Program-made: the position numbers and the translations under genes
Shown here: in pieces, positions 12,318 through 22,311 of the stretch
How the letters are laid out: each line of letters begins with the position of its first letter
Position numbering within the stretch: position 1 is the first letter of the stretch
The notes under the pieces: generated by a model
What the model was told of the DNA's origin: nothing
Seen by the model: only the letters and a program-made list of their open reading frames with translations
Database searches by the model: none
From: Candidatus Sumerlaeia bacterium
Lineage (GTDB): Bacteria > Sumerlaeota > Sumerlaeia > SLMS01 > JAHLLQ01
Direction of reading: 5' to 3'
Assembly: GCA_019634695.1 (NCBI GenBank)
Contig: JAHCAW010000006.1
Span: 1 to 64,000, forward strand
DNA length: 64,000 nucleotides

Positions 12318-13364
12318 CTACCCCTTCAGCCCGACCTCGAGCTTCTGCATCGTGTCGAGGCTTTCGAGCACGCGGCCGGCGCCTTCGACGATGGCGGTCT
12401 CGGGGTTCTTCGCAAGGTAGACCGGCACGCCGGTTTCCTGGCTGATGAGGCGGGGCAGGTTGCGGAGCTGGCTCGAGCCGCCCGCCATGCAGATGCCGCG
12501 CTCGACGATGTCGCCGGCCAGTTCGGGGGGCGTGCGTTCGAGCGTCACGCGCACCGCGTTGACGATCTGGCTCACCGGTTCCCAGAGGGCTTCGCGCACT
12601 TCCTCGCTGTGGACCTCGATGGTGCGGGGCAGGCCGCCCATCAGGTCGCGCCCCTTGATGCGCATGATGAGCTCGTCTTCCAGCGCGTCGGCCGAGCCGA
12701 TCAGGATCTTGATGTCTTCGGCCGTGCGCGGCCCGATCATCAGGTTGTACTTGCGTTTGACGTGCTGGACGATGGCGTCGTCCATGGCGTCGCCGGCCAC
12801 GCGCACGCTCTTGGCTGTCACGATGCCGCCGAGCGAGATGACGGCGACCTCGGTGGTGCCGCCGCCGATGTCGATGACCATGGAGCCGATGGGCTCGTTG
12901 ACGGGCAGGCGGGCGCCGATGGCGGCGGCCATGGGTTCCTCGATGAGGGTGACGGCGCGGGCGCCGGCCAGGACGGCGCTTTCGCGCACGGCGCGGCGCT
13001 CGACCTCGGTGATGCCGGTCGGCACGGAGATGACCACGCGCGGGCGCGTCAGGTAGCGGTAGCCGCGGCCGTTGACCACGCGGCGGATGAAGTAGTTCAG
13101 CATTTCCTGGGTGATGTCGAAGTCGGCGATGACGCCGTCCTTCATGGGCCGGACGGCGGTGATGTTGCCCGGGGTGCGGCCCAGCATGCGCTTGGCCTCG
13201 ATGCCGACGGCCAGGACGCGGTTGGTGGCACTGTCGACCGCCACGACGGAGGGCTCGCGCAACACGATCCCCTCGCCCTTGACGTAGACGAGCGTGTTGG
13301 CTGTGCCGAGGTCGATTCCGATGTCCAGATTGAAGACGTCGACGAATTGTTGGAGCGAGAGCAT
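12318..13364 (-). CDS. mreB: rod shape-determining actin homologue MreB
   Basis: MreB forms membrane-bound filaments that guide lateral cell-wall synthesis. The 348 residues match the family length. The phosphate-1 loop is clear ([18 protein letters not shown]), as are the phosphate-2 region ([19 protein letters not shown]), the GDAMD motif and the adenosine-binding segment ([18 protein letters not shown]). The start ATG at 13362-13364 is followed by an N-terminal extension of about a dozen residues before the phosphate loop. mreC, mreD, pbp2 and rodA are not adjacent on either side, so this mreB stands alone, divergent from the PAS-GGDEF gene. Its presence argues for a rod-shaped walled cell. 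Confidence 0.97.
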   Translation of the reverse strand: MLSLQQFVDVFNLDIGIDLGTANTLVYVKGEGIVLREPSVVAVDSATNRVLAVGIEAKRMLGRTPGNITAVRPMKDGVIADFDITQEMLNYFIRRVVNGRGYRYLTRPRVVISVPTGITEVERRAVRESAVLAGARAVTLIEEPMAAAIGARLPVNEPIGSMVIDIGGGTTEVAVISLGGIVTAKSVRVAGDAMDDAIVQHVKRKYNLMIGPRTAEDIKILIGSADALEDELIMRIKGRDLMGGLPRTIEVHSEEVREALWEPVSQIVNAVRVTLERTPPELAGDIVERGICMAGGSSQLRNLPRLISQETGVPVYLAKNPETAIVEGAGRVLESLDTMQKLEVGLKG

Positions 13365-13648
13365 GGGCGACTTTCCGGGAGCGGGAGATGGGCAACGGGA
13401 GCAGGTGGAGCAGCCCGGGGGCGTTCCAAGGATGGGTTTGTGGCGTCCGGCCTCCTGAAAACCTTGGGCTTGGTCCCCGATTCGGCTCAGAGGGGCGGGA
13501 GGGGCCGAAGACCGTCAAGATGAAAACGGCGGGCTGTGAAAAAAAGGACTGCCGGGGTCCGCCGACGGGGAAACTATTGCCTTGGCCGTGGCCGGTTCGG
13601 CACCGTCACATCGTCGTGAATCCGAGATGACCACAGGACGCGGGGTCG

Positions 13649-16600
13649 GTGACTCAGAGTACAGGTATCCGGACGGGCTGGCGCGGGGCGGGGGGTGGTC
13701 TGGTGGCTGCGGTGACGTCGGCGTCGCCTGTCTGGGCGGCGGCTCCCGGCGAAGGCGGCGGTGCAGTCGGTTGGGTGCTGGCCGGGGTGCTGGGCGTCGC
13801 GGGGGCGGTGGCGGCGAGCAAGTGGCTGCTGACGCGGCGGGAGCTGCGGCAGGCCGAGTCCCAGGCCGCCACGCTGGGCGAGCGGGTCGGCGCCCTCGAG
13901 GGCGACCTTGCCGGGGCGCGCCAGGAGATGGCGGCGCTGACGGGCGACTCGGCGGCTGTGCGCCAGAAGCTGGCCGAGGCGAACAAGGCCCTTGAAGCCG
14001 CGCGCCTGCACTATCAGGCGCTGTACGAGAGCGACCTGCTCGGGTTCTTCCGCGTCTCGCTCGAGACCGGTCGGCTCGTCGAATGCAACGAGACGCTGGC
14101 GAAGACGCTCGGATTCGCCGAGCGCGCGGACTGTCTGGCGCGCTACGACTTCGCGAAGATGCTGGCGGACAACGAGGCACGCGAGCGCCTCGAGGCGATC
14201 CTGGCCAAGCGCGGCCGGGTGCGGGACTACGAGGCCCAGGTGCGGCGGGCCGACGGGCGCAAGGTTTGGGTGCGCCTGTCCACGCGGCGCTTCGACGAGG
14301 AGAAGGTGCAGGAGGGCATGCTCGTCGACATCAGCGGCGAGCGCGAGGCGACCGAGGCGCTGCACGCGACGGCCCGGCTCTACCGGTTGCTGGCGGAGAA
14401 CAGCCAGGACGTCATCTGGTTGCTGGATCACGAGCGGCGGTTCAGCTACATCAGCCCCTCGATCGAGCGCATGCTGGGCTACAAGGTCGAGGACGCGATG
14501 CAGTTCGCGCTGGCCGAGCTGCTGACGCCGGCATCGCAGCGCCTGATGGCCGAGGCCTTGCAGCAGGACGTCACCTCGGCGGAGTCGCTGCACGGCCGGC
14601 GATTGGTCGTCGAGATGGTGCACCAGAACGGCTCGGTGGTGCATGCCGAGGTGCGGATGTCGGTGATCTACGGACTGGACGGCCGGCCGGCCGGCGTGCA
14701 GGGCGTGGCGCGCGACGTCACGGAGCGGCGGCGGGCCGAGCGCGCCCTGCGCGAGAGCGAGCAACGCTTCCGCCTGCTGGCCGATAATGTGCCCGGGGTC
14801 ATCTATCTTGCCCGGCCCGACGGCGACCGGGCCGTGCTCTACATGAACGACTGGATTCGCGTGGTCAGCGGCTACGCCAAGGAGGAGTTCCTCGATGGGC
14901 GCGTGAAGCTGACGGACCTCGTCCATCCCGACGATGCGACCGGCATCTCGATCCAGATTCGCACGTCGCTCATCACGCGCGAACCCTTCCACCTCGTCTA
15001 TCGACTGCGGAACCGGCAGGGGGACTACCGGTGGGTGGAGGAGTACGGCACCTGCCTGTTCGAGAACGGGTCGGAGGGCGACGAAGGGACGCTGATCGAG
15101 GGCTTCTTCAGCGACGTGACGGAGCGGCGCGCGGGCGAGACGCGGCTGTGGGAGAGCGAGGAGCGCTTCCGCCAGATGGCCGAGAATATCAACGGCGTGT
15201 TCTGGTTGTTCGACTGGGAGGGCCGCCGCTTCGACTATGTGAGCCCGGCGTACGAGCGGCTGTGGGGCCGCGAGGCGCGGGCCCTGCTGGCGGATGCGGG
15301 CGAATGGGTGGCCAGCATGCACGAGGAGGATCGCGAGGATCTGGCACCCGCGATCCTGCGCTGCGCCGAAACGGGCGAGGCGCGCGAGTACCGCATCGTC
15401 CGCCCCGACGGCAGCGAGCGCCACATCCTGGACCGCGCCGTCGCAGTGCGCGACCGCTCCGGCGCGATCGTGCGCATCACCGGCTTCGCCGAGGACGTCA
15501 CCGAGCGGCGCCTTGCCGAGGACGCCCTGCAGTACCGCACCCGCATCGAGCGCCTGCTGGCCAGCATCTCGTCGCGCTTTCTCAATCCCTCCTACGAGGA
15601 CATCGACGCCGAGTTCCGCACGGCCCTGCAAACGCTCGGCGAGTTCATCGGCGTGGACCGCTGCTACATCATCGAGATGCCCCAGACGGTCGGCGGCAAG
15701 GCGCGGCTGACGTGCGATTGGTGCGCGCCCGGCGTGCCGTCGATCCGGAGGGCGATGGACGAACTGGACCTCGGCGAGCAGGACTGGCTCGGGGCCCAGT
15801 TGCACGACTTCAAGGCCGTGGCGTTCCGGGACTTGTCCGAGCTGCCCGAGGAGGCGGCGACGCACCGCGCGCGCTGGGAGAGCGTCGGCACGCGCGCATT
15901 CCTCGGCGTGCCCTTGATCGGCATGCACCGGTTGGTCGGCCTGCTTGCCGGCGGGTGCGTCGGACGCACGCGGACGTGGAGCGTCAACGATCGCCACCTG
16001 ATGCGCACGGCGGGGGAGATCTTCGTCAACGCCCTCCAGATGCGCCGTGCCGAAGTGGCGATGAAGGCCAGCGAGCTGCGCTACCGCGAGCTGTTCGAGA
16101 ACGCCAACGACATGATCTTCACGACGGACCTCGACGGCCGGCTGCGCACGGTGAACCGCGCGTTCCAGATGACGCTGGGCTATCCGTCGGCCGAGGCGCT
16201 TGGGCGGCCGCTCGAGGACTTCGTCGCCGAGGACCACCGCGAACGCCTGCGCGAGACGCTGCGCCTGAGCCTGTCCGGCAACGAAACCATCGCCCGCCAC
16301 ATCGTCGACTTCGTCACTCGCGACGGCCAGCGCATGCCCGTCGAGATCGCCTCGCGCCTGGTCACCGAAGGCGACGAGCCCACCGGCATCCAGGCAATCG
16401 CGCGCGACATGACCGAGCACCTCGCCTTCCGCAAGCAACTCGAGGAGATGGCGCAGACCGACCCGCTGACGGGTGCCAACAACCGGCGCCGCTTCTCCGA
16501 ACTGGGCGGCAACGAACTCGTGCGTGCGCGACGCTATGGTCGTCCCCTGTCCGTGCTGCTCATGGACATCGACCACTTCAAGAAGGTGAACGACACGCAC

Positions 16601-16939
16601 GGGCACGACGCGGGGGACAAGGTGCTGAAGAGGATGACGACAGCCTGCGTGGGAGCCCTGCGCACGAGCGACGTCTTCGGCCGGCTGGGCGGCGAGGAAT
16701 TCGCCGCGGTGCTGCCCGAGGCAGACGGGCCCATCGCCCGCACGCTGGCCGAACGCCTGCGCCTGACACTCGCCAACACCGACGTCAACCTCGGCGACAA
16801 GGTGCTGCGCTTCACCGTCAGCATCGGCTGCGTCACCGTCCGCACCGACCAGGAGACGCTCGAGGACATGCTGAATCGCGCGGACGAAGCGCTCTATCAG
16901 GCCAAGCGCATGGGACGGAACCGGGTCGTCGAAGGCTGA
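13649..16939 (+). CDS. membrane-anchored multi-PAS/GAF diguanylate cyclase
   Basis: A 1096-residue sensor that should make cyclic di-GMP. Order: short hydrophobic N-terminus and a transmembrane helix near 40-58, a coiled-coil linker to about 120, then PAS domains near 127-240, 244-365, 374-490 and 507-625, a GAF domain near 632-800, a fifth PAS near 809-925, and a GGDEF domain from about 936. The catalytic loop is GGEEF at 1014-1018, preceded by the RTSD inhibitory (I-site) motif five residues before it, so the enzyme should be active and product-inhibited. The metal-binding segment MDIDHFKKVNDTHGHDAGD is intact. No EAL domain is present. GTG 13649 is the only plausible start in frame; it is divergent from mreB. 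Several stacked PAS domains suggest integration of redox, gas or ligand signals, but no heme- or flavin-binding residues can be assigned by eye. Confidence 0.93.
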   Translation: MTQSTGIRTGWRGAGGGLVAAVTSASPVWAAAPGEGGGAVGWVLAGVLGVAGAVAASKWLLTRRELRQAESQAATLGERVGALEGDLAGARQEMAALTGDSAAVRQKLAEANKALEAARLHYQALYESDLLGFFRVSLETGRLVECNETLAKTLGFAERADCLARYDFAKMLADNEARERLEAILAKRGRVRDYEAQVRRADGRKVWVRLSTRRFDEEKVQEGMLVDISGEREATEALHATARLYRLLAENSQDVIWLLDHERRFSYISPSIERMLGYKVEDAMQFALAELLTPASQRLMAEALQQDVTSAESLHGRRLVVEMVHQNGSVVHAEVRMSVIYGLDGRPAGVQGVARDVTERRRAERALRESEQRFRLLADNVPGVIYLARPDGDRAVLYMNDWIRVVSGYAKEEFLDGRVKLTDLVHPDDATGISIQIRTSLITREPFHLVYRLRNRQGDYRWVEEYGTCLFENGSEGDEGTLIEGFFSDVTERRAGETRLWESEERFRQMAENINGVFWLFDWEGRRFDYVSPAYERLWGREARALLADAGEWVASMHEEDREDLAPAILRCAETGEAREYRIVRPDGSERHILDRAVAVRDRSGAIVRITGFAEDVTERRLAEDALQYRTRIERLLASISSRFLNPSYEDIDAEFRTALQTLGEFIGVDRCYIIEMPQTVGGKARLTCDWCAPGVPSIRRAMDELDLGEQDWLGAQLHDFKAVAFRDLSELPEEAATHRARWESVGTRAFLGVPLIGMHRLVGLLAGGCVGRTRTWSVNDRHLMRTAGEIFVNALQMRRAEVAMKASELRYRELFENANDMIFTTDLDGRLRTVNRAFQMTLGYPSAEALGRPLEDFVAEDHRERLRETLRLSLSGNETIARHIVDFVTRDGQRMPVEIASRLVTEGDEPTGIQAIARDMTEHLAFRKQLEEMAQTDPLTGANNRRRFSELGGNELVRARRYGRPLSVLLMDIDHFKKVNDTHGHDAGDKVLKRMTTACVGALRTSDVFGRLGGEEFAAVLPEADGPIARTLAERLRLTLANTDVNLGDKVLRFTVSIGCVTVRTDQETLEDMLNRADEALYQAKRMGRNRVVEG

Positions 16940-16957
16940 GGAGGCGCTTCGTTTCGC

Positions 16958-17605
16958 TCAGCCCCGCTTGCGGATCACCCACACGGCCATGCTGCGCGAA
17001 CCCGCGACGACCACCGACTTCAGCGGCTCGACCCACTCGGCCCCCACGCGTTCGGTCAGCATCTCCAGATACTCCGCGTCGGCAAGCAGGTGCTCGGTCC
17101 CGCCCGGCAGCCGATAGCGTCGCGCGCCCTGCGACTCGACCAGCGACTCGATGCCGATCGTGCTCATCAGTCGGGCGAAGAGCATTCCGCCCGGCCGCAG
17201 CACCCGCGCCATCTCGGTCACCATCGCGGTGCTGTGCTCCTCGTCGCGGCAGAAGTGCAGCACCGCGTTGGACAGCACCACGTCGAATGTCGCGTCGGGG
17301 AACGAGAGCGACTCGACCATGTCGGCGCGGAAGTTGGTCTCGGGCAGGTTCGGCGCCACCTTGCGCGCCAACCGGCGGACCGCTTGCAGCGACTCGTGCG
17401 CGTTGTCCACGCCGTACACGTCGAAGCCCGCGCGCATCAGATACACCAGATTGCGTCCGTCGCCACAGCCCGCATCCAGCACCTTCATGCCGGGCCGGAT
17501 GCGCCCCTTCAGAAACTGGTCGAAGAGATAGACGTCCATCTTGCCAAACAGGCGCAGCAGGTCGCCCGGTTGCGGGACGGGGGGCGGCGGCAGATCGACG
17601 GTCAT
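16958..17605 (-). CDS. class I SAM-dependent methyltransferase
   Basis: A 215-residue soluble enzyme of the UbiE/Methyltransf_11 type. Motif I, VLDAGCGDGRNLVYL, binds S-adenosylmethionine; motif II/III (FDVVLSNAVLHFC) and motif IV (LRPGGMLFARL) follow in the expected order. The substrate cannot be predicted. The gene converges on the PAS-GGDEF gene with an 18-base gap, and the kelch-like gene starts divergently 186 bases away. ATG at 17603-17605 gives a full-length fold with a short Pro-rich leader (VDLPPPPVPQPG). Confidence 0.88.
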   Translation of the reverse strand: MTVDLPPPPVPQPGDLLRLFGKMDVYLFDQFLKGRIRPGMKVLDAGCGDGRNLVYLMRAGFDVYGVDNAHESLQAVRRLARKVAPNLPETNFRADMVESLSFPDATFDVVLSNAVLHFCRDEEHSTAMVTEMARVLRPGGMLFARLMSTIGIESLVESQGARRYRLPGGTEHLLADAEYLEMLTERVGAEWVEPLKSVVVAGSRSMAVWVIRKRG

Positions 17606-17791
17606 GGCAAGGACTCCCTTCGGCGGGGCTGCTGCGAGCCGGGCCTAGTGGCCCGCCTCTGACCCCAAATCACCCGTGCGCACCCGACAAGGGCAAGCGC
17701 CAGTTGCCCCGGGACAGACTTGGCGTTGACGGGAACCCGCCGGCGAGTTCCCATCTTGGATGCGTGAAGCCCGCCTGATGGAGGCCCCCGG

Positions 17792-18922
17792 ATGGTTCGT
17801 TCGCCCATGTTCGTTCTCGCAGCAGCCCTCGGACTGTTTGCCGGTTCGGTCGTTGCCCAGACTCTGGAGTGGAGTGCGACGCCCACTTCGCTGGGCCCCT
17901 TGCTGCCCGCCGGTATCCAGATGAACGGCACCGCCACCGTTGAGGTCGCCGGCGAGCGATTCGTCTACATCGTGGGCGGCAACAAGAGCACCGCGGCAGG
18001 CGGCGACACCACGCGCATCCACTACGCCCGCATCGACGGAACGACGCTCGGCACGTGGCGCGAGGCCACGGCGCGTCTGGAAGGCGGCGGCACCACCTAT
18101 CACACGCGCAGCACGGTGGGCTGGCGCGGGCGCATCTTCGTCGTGGGCGGTCGCTTCAACGAGGAAGGCGAGTACTCGACAACGTACAACGGCATCCGCG
18201 TCTTCCGGCCCGGGGCCGGGGGCGACATTCCGGCCGACGCCATCGTGCACTACTCGGGCGAGACCCTGTCGCCGTCGCTCGATCTTCTCGAGATGGCTGC
18301 CGTCATGGCGGAGAGTCGGCAGCATCCCGCCGAGGGTGTGCTCTATGTACTCGGTGGTGGCAGCGGGAGTTCGAAGACCGCGGCGGTGCGCAGCTTCCGT
18401 GTGGAAGCCGAAACCGGTCGCATCGTCGGCGCCGACGCCAGCGGAAACCTGGCATCCGCCGCACGACTGCTCAGCCCCCTGCCCGCGCCGGTTGCTTTCC
18501 ACCAGACCGTTCTGCACGACGGGCGCTTGTATGTTGTGGGCGACAGCCCCGCGTCGCCGACCGTCACCTTCGCGACAATCATGGAGGACGACAGTCTTTC
18601 CGCATGGCGGACCACCGCGGCGCCGCTGCGCGAGGCAAGGCTCGATGCGGCCGCGGCCTCATTCGGCGGCCATCTGTATGTGCTCGGCGGCACGGCGGGC
18701 ACGAACGCCGACACGCGCACGACGGTGTTCCGCGCCGAGGTGGGGGAGAACGGCGACATCGTTGCCTGGCATCCCGACACACCGATTCCGGTCATGCCCG
18801 GCATCCGCCGGATCGGCGCCACGGTCACGCCCGATGCCCTGCTGCTGATCGGCGGCCGCCTTGCCGACGACGCGTTCTCGCCGTGGGTGCAACTCGCGAC
18901 CGTCGCGCGACCAGGTTTGTGA
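17792..18922 (+). CDS. secreted kelch-like beta-propeller protein
   Basis: A 376-residue exported protein. It begins with a signal peptide (MVRSPMFVLAAALGLFAGSVVAQ, cleavage after VVA likely) and GGAGG lies seven bases before ATG 17792. Repeated strands ending in a Gly pair recur about every 50-60 residues: FVYIVGGNKS, IFVVGGRFN, LYVLGGGSG, LYVVGDSP, LYVLGGTAG and LLLIGGRLA. These are the diagnostic second strands of kelch blades and indicate a six-bladed propeller. There is no enzymatic motif; it is probably a binding or scaffold protein outside the cytoplasmic membrane. It converges with the next gene, leaving only four bases between the stops. Confidence 0.8.
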   Translation: MVRSPMFVLAAALGLFAGSVVAQTLEWSATPTSLGPLLPAGIQMNGTATVEVAGERFVYIVGGNKSTAAGGDTTRIHYARIDGTTLGTWREATARLEGGGTTYHTRSTVGWRGRIFVVGGRFNEEGEYSTTYNGIRVFRPGAGGDIPADAIVHYSGETLSPSLDLLEMAAVMAESRQHPAEGVLYVLGGGSGSSKTAAVRSFRVEAETGRIVGADASGNLASAARLLSPLPAPVAFHQTVLHDGRLYVVGDSPASPTVTFATIMEDDSLSAWRTTAAPLREARLDAAAASFGGHLYVLGGTAGTNADTRTTVFRAEVGENGDIVAWHPDTPIPVMPGIRRIGATVTPDALLLIGGRLADDAFSPWVQLATVARPGL

Positions 18923-18926
18923 ACAG

Positions 18927-21900
18927 TCAGGCGAGGCGCGCTCGCAGCCACTGCGCCACGCGATTGGCGCGTTGCACAACCGACCGGGCCGTCTCCGGAG
19001 TCAGCAGGTCGGCGGGAAGCTCCATCGGTGCATCGCGCCGCTCCGCAACCTCCAGGGCCCAGCCCAGCACGCGCTGCCAGTCCGCCTCTTCGGCACCCGC
19101 AGGCACCGCGGTGCCATCCAGGACGCGACGCGCTTCGCCCAGGCGATTCGCCTGCATCTCGACCCACACAATCTCCAGCCGTGCATTCGCGGCGTTGCCG
19201 GTGTCGCCAGTCCGTGTCGCCAGCGCCTCGGCCGCATCGAGATCGCCTCGCGCCTCGTCGAACAACCCGAGGCCCCCGCGCGCCATTCCCAGATTGATGC
19301 GCGCCACCACCTCCGAATGCGCGTGTCCAATCAACTGCGCCAGGTGCAGCGCGCGCGCCGACTCCCGCGCGGCCGGCTCGTAGTCCTCGAACAGATACGC
19401 CACGTTGGCCCGATTGGCCGCGATGGCCGACAACGCGTGCAGGTAACCGCACTGCTCGGCGGTCGCGTGCGCCCGCGCATAGACGTCGGCGGCCTCGTCG
19501 AATCGCCCGAGCTTCTCGAGCACGATGCCAAGATTGTTCAGCGCCAGCGCCTCGCCGTACGGCGCGCTGTTCGCCGCGTAGACTTCGTGCGCCCGCGCGA
19601 TCGCGGTCGCCGCTTCATCCAGCCGCCCGAGCTGCCACAGGCACAACCCGACGCTCGACCAGCCATCGGCGTGCAGGGCCGTGGCGCGCGCTCCGTCCGC
19701 TTCGGCCACCTCGCGGAAGCAAGCCAGCGCCTCCTCGAAGCGCGCGCGCCGGAACAGCAACCCGCCGCGCGTGCGCTGCAACTCGCGCCGTTTCGCGCGC
19801 GGCAGCGACTCCCGAGCCAGCAGCCCGTCGAGCAGCGCATCCGCGCGGTCGTTCTCCCCCTTCTCGAACAGCGTGATCGCTGTCTCGAGTTCCGCGTTCG
19901 CCACCCAGCCCGTGTTGCCCGCGCGGCGGGCCAACTCGCGCCAGTGGTCGAAGTGCTCGAGTGCACCGGCATAGTCGCCCAGCAAACGGGCCGCGCGCCC
20001 GGCCTGCTCGTGCAGCAGCCCCATCTGCTGCAGCATGGTCTTGTCCACGCCAAGGCTCGTACCGCGCTCGCTGCCCAGCTCGCTCTGCGACAACTCGATC
20101 AGCCGCAGCGCCATGTCGAGCGACTCCTGCGGCATGCCCAGCCGCCTGGCGCGCATGCACACCGCCCGGATGCCGCGACGCGCCTCGGCCAATTGCCCCG
20201 CGCGCACCTGATGCGCGACGATCTCGACGGCCAACTCTTCGCGCCTCTCCGGGAATCGCCGCCGCAGGATGTCCGCAAACCGCCCGTGCAATCGCCGCCG
20301 CTGCTCCGCCGTCAGCATCTGGTACGCCGCATCGCGCAGCAGCGACGGCGTGAAGAGGAACTCGACATCTCCTGCGCCCGCCTCCTCGCGCAACATCCGC
20401 ACGCCCTTCAGCGCCAGCAACTCGTCGATCAAGTGCTCGCGAATCTCGTCGTACGCCGACAGCACCGCGTACGAGAAGCGCCGGCCCAGCACCGCCCCGC
20501 ATTGCAGCACCGCGCGCCGCGTTGCCGTCAGGCGATCCAGTCGCGCCTGAAAGATATCGATCAACCGACGCTGGCGCTCCAGCGGCGCGCCCTCGACCAG
20601 CGCACGCGCCAATGCCTCCGACTCGACATGCGTCGACGCTGCCGACGCCTCGAGTGCCGACTCGATCAGGTACAGCGGAATCCCTTCGGTCTCGTCGAGC
20701 AATCGCTGGCGCAGCAACGGGTGCAGCAAGTCGGGATCGACGAGGCACCGCAGCAACTCGACGCGCTCGGCGCCATCGAGCGGCGCGAGTGCCAGGCTCT
20801 CTGCCGGGAACTCCGCCAGCGGCGACGGCGCCGCAGTTCCACCGAACGCGTCCGTGGGGTCCTCGTCCTCGAGTCGTCCCACCAGCAGCAGCATCAATCC
20901 GGGCGGACGCCTCTCCGCCAGCGCACGCACGAGCGCCAGCGACAGCGGATCGCACCACTGCACATCATCGAGGACCAATGCCAGCGGCGCGCGCGCAGCC
21001 CGACAGGCCAGCAGGGAAACCACGGCGGCCTCGACGGCCAGGCGCACCGCCTTCGGCGCCAGGGTCCTCATCGTGGAGAGGTGCGGTTCGACGCCCAGGA
21101 CGTACCCCAACGCCGGCACCACCGCGCGATCCAGTCCGGGCAACGCGTCCGTCAATCCCTCAAGCACGGCCGACAACTCGCGCCCCTGTTCAGTCAGAAG
21201 ACTCCGCAGCGCGAACAGCACCGGCGCGAGCAGCACATGACGCTCGTGCGGCTCGATCGGTACGCGCAACACGTCGATCCCCTCGGGGCATCGCGTGTCG
21301 AGCACCTGCGCCACCAGCCGGCTCTTGCCGATTCCCGCCGGGCCCTGCACGCGCGCGGCGACGAACCCGCCCGCCGCGGCCCGCGCGAACCACGCCGCCA
21401 CCGCATCCATCTCCGCCTGCCGTCCCACGAACGCGGCCGCGTCGCGCCGCCGCGTCGCCTCCTTGCCACGATGCGCCAGCACCGCGAACGGGCGCACCGT
21501 CGCGTCGAAACCCTTCGGCACGAACGGCTCGCGCGGCTCCAGCACAAACGCCCCGCCCACCAACTCGGCAAACTCGCCCGGGATCAGAATCTCCCACGTC
21601 GCCGCGCGTTCCTCCAGCCGCGAGGCCAGGTCCACCGTCGAACCCAGCACGTCGGGCACGCGCGTGCCGCCCACCTCCGCGAACACCACGTTCAGCACCC
21701 CGTTCGTCGCGCCGGCACGCACGGCCAACTCGTGGCCCTGCCATGCGCCGCGCGCGCGCACCTCCTCGACAATGTCCAGCAGGCACAGCAGCGCCCCCTC
21801 CGCATCGCGCTCGAACGCCCACGGCGCCCCGAACGCCGCCAGCACCCCGTCACCCTTCGGCTTGATGACAAAACCCCCGTGCCGCTCGATGTGCCGCGTG

Positions 21901-22265
21901 CACACGCCGTAGAACCAATGCACCAGCTCAAGCGCCTGCTCCTCGGGCAGCAGCCGATTCAGCCGCGTCGAGCCCCGCAGGTCCATGAAGACGACGGTGG
22001 CGAGCCGGCGGCTGGTTTCCGTGCGGCGCGCCAGTTCGGCCAGCCGATCGGTCCAACCCTTGGGCGGTTCCAGCCGCCGCTCCTCGAACTGGCGACGGAA
22101 CGCGACGAGCACCTCGTCGACGTCCTGCGCGGGCAGATCGCTCGCCGGCGGATCGGGGCGCTCGTCGAGCACCTCCGACCCGGGCTCCACCTGCGCGCCG
22201 CAGACGTCGCACTCGCCCGGGAAGTCGGGCCGCAGTTCGGCGTGACAGACGGGACAGAAGAGCAT
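18927..22265 (-). CDS. class III nucleotide cyclase / AAA ATPase / TPR regulator
   Basis: A 1112-residue cytoplasmic signalling protein. I start it at ATG 22263-22265 because this begins a zinc ribbon (CPVC...CDVC, residues 4-22). A cyclase homology domain follows at about 88-265: metal Asp D95 (VVFMDLRGST) and D139 (KPKGDGVLAAFG) are present and Arg216 is kept (LASRLE), but the usual transition-state Asn of the (T)VNLAxR motif is Asp212. Next comes an AAA/STAND-type ATPase with Walker A GPAGIGKS at 308-315 and a Walker B-like LALVLDDVQWCD, then many TPR-like helices from about 640 to the end. This layout (cyclase, AAA, TPR) is widespread in actinobacterial and planctomycete-like regulators. 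Transketolase lies 46 bases upstream on the same strand. Confidence 0.88.
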   Translation of the reverse strand: MLFCPVCHAELRPDFPGECDVCGAQVEPGSEVLDERPDPPASDLPAQDVDEVLVAFRRQFEERRLEPPKGWTDRLAELARRTETSRRLATVVFMDLRGSTRLNRLLPEEQALELVHWFYGVCTRHIERHGGFVIKPKGDGVLAAFGAPWAFERDAEGALLCLLDIVEEVRARGAWQGHELAVRAGATNGVLNVVFAEVGGTRVPDVLGSTVDLASRLEERAATWEILIPGEFAELVGGAFVLEPREPFVPKGFDATVRPFAVLAHRGKEATRRRDAAAFVGRQAEMDAVAAWFARAAAGGFVAARVQGPAGIGKSRLVAQVLDTRCPEGIDVLRVPIEPHERHVLLAPVLFALRSLLTEQGRELSAVLEGLTDALPGLDRAVVPALGYVLGVEPHLSTMRTLAPKAVRLAVEAAVVSLLACRAARAPLALVLDDVQWCDPLSLALVRALAERRPPGLMLLLVGRLEDEDPTDAFGGTAAPSPLAEFPAESLALAPLDGAERVELLRCLVDPDLLHPLLRQRLLDETEGIPLYLIESALEASAASTHVESEALARALVEGAPLERQRRLIDIFQARLDRLTATRRAVLQCGAVLGRRFSYAVLSAYDEIREHLIDELLALKGVRMLREEAGAGDVEFLFTPSLLRDAAYQMLTAEQRRRLHGRFADILRRRFPERREELAVEIVAHQVRAGQLAEARRGIRAVCMRARRLGMPQESLDMALRLIELSQSELGSERGTSLGVDKTMLQQMGLLHEQAGRAARLLGDYAGALEHFDHWRELARRAGNTGWVANAELETAITLFEKGENDRADALLDGLLARESLPRAKRRELQRTRGGLLFRRARFEEALACFREVAEADGARATALHADGWSSVGLCLWQLGRLDEAATAIARAHEVYAANSAPYGEALALNNLGIVLEKLGRFDEAADVYARAHATAEQCGYLHALSAIAANRANVAYLFEDYEPAARESARALHLAQLIGHAHSEVVARINLGMARGGLGLFDEARGDLDAAEALATRTGDTGNAANARLEIVWVEMQANRLGEARRVLDGTAVPAGAEEADWQRVLGWALEVAERRDAPMELPADLLTPETARSVVQRANRVAQWLRARLA

Positions 22266-22311
22266 GCGCACGTCGTCCGTGCGGGGTGTGTGGTCATGCC
22301 GACCCGGTGCG

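Noticed and set aside
12609..13523. 304-residue plus-strand frame opposite mreB
   Set aside because: Asp/Gly/His-rich mirror of the mreB coding strand.
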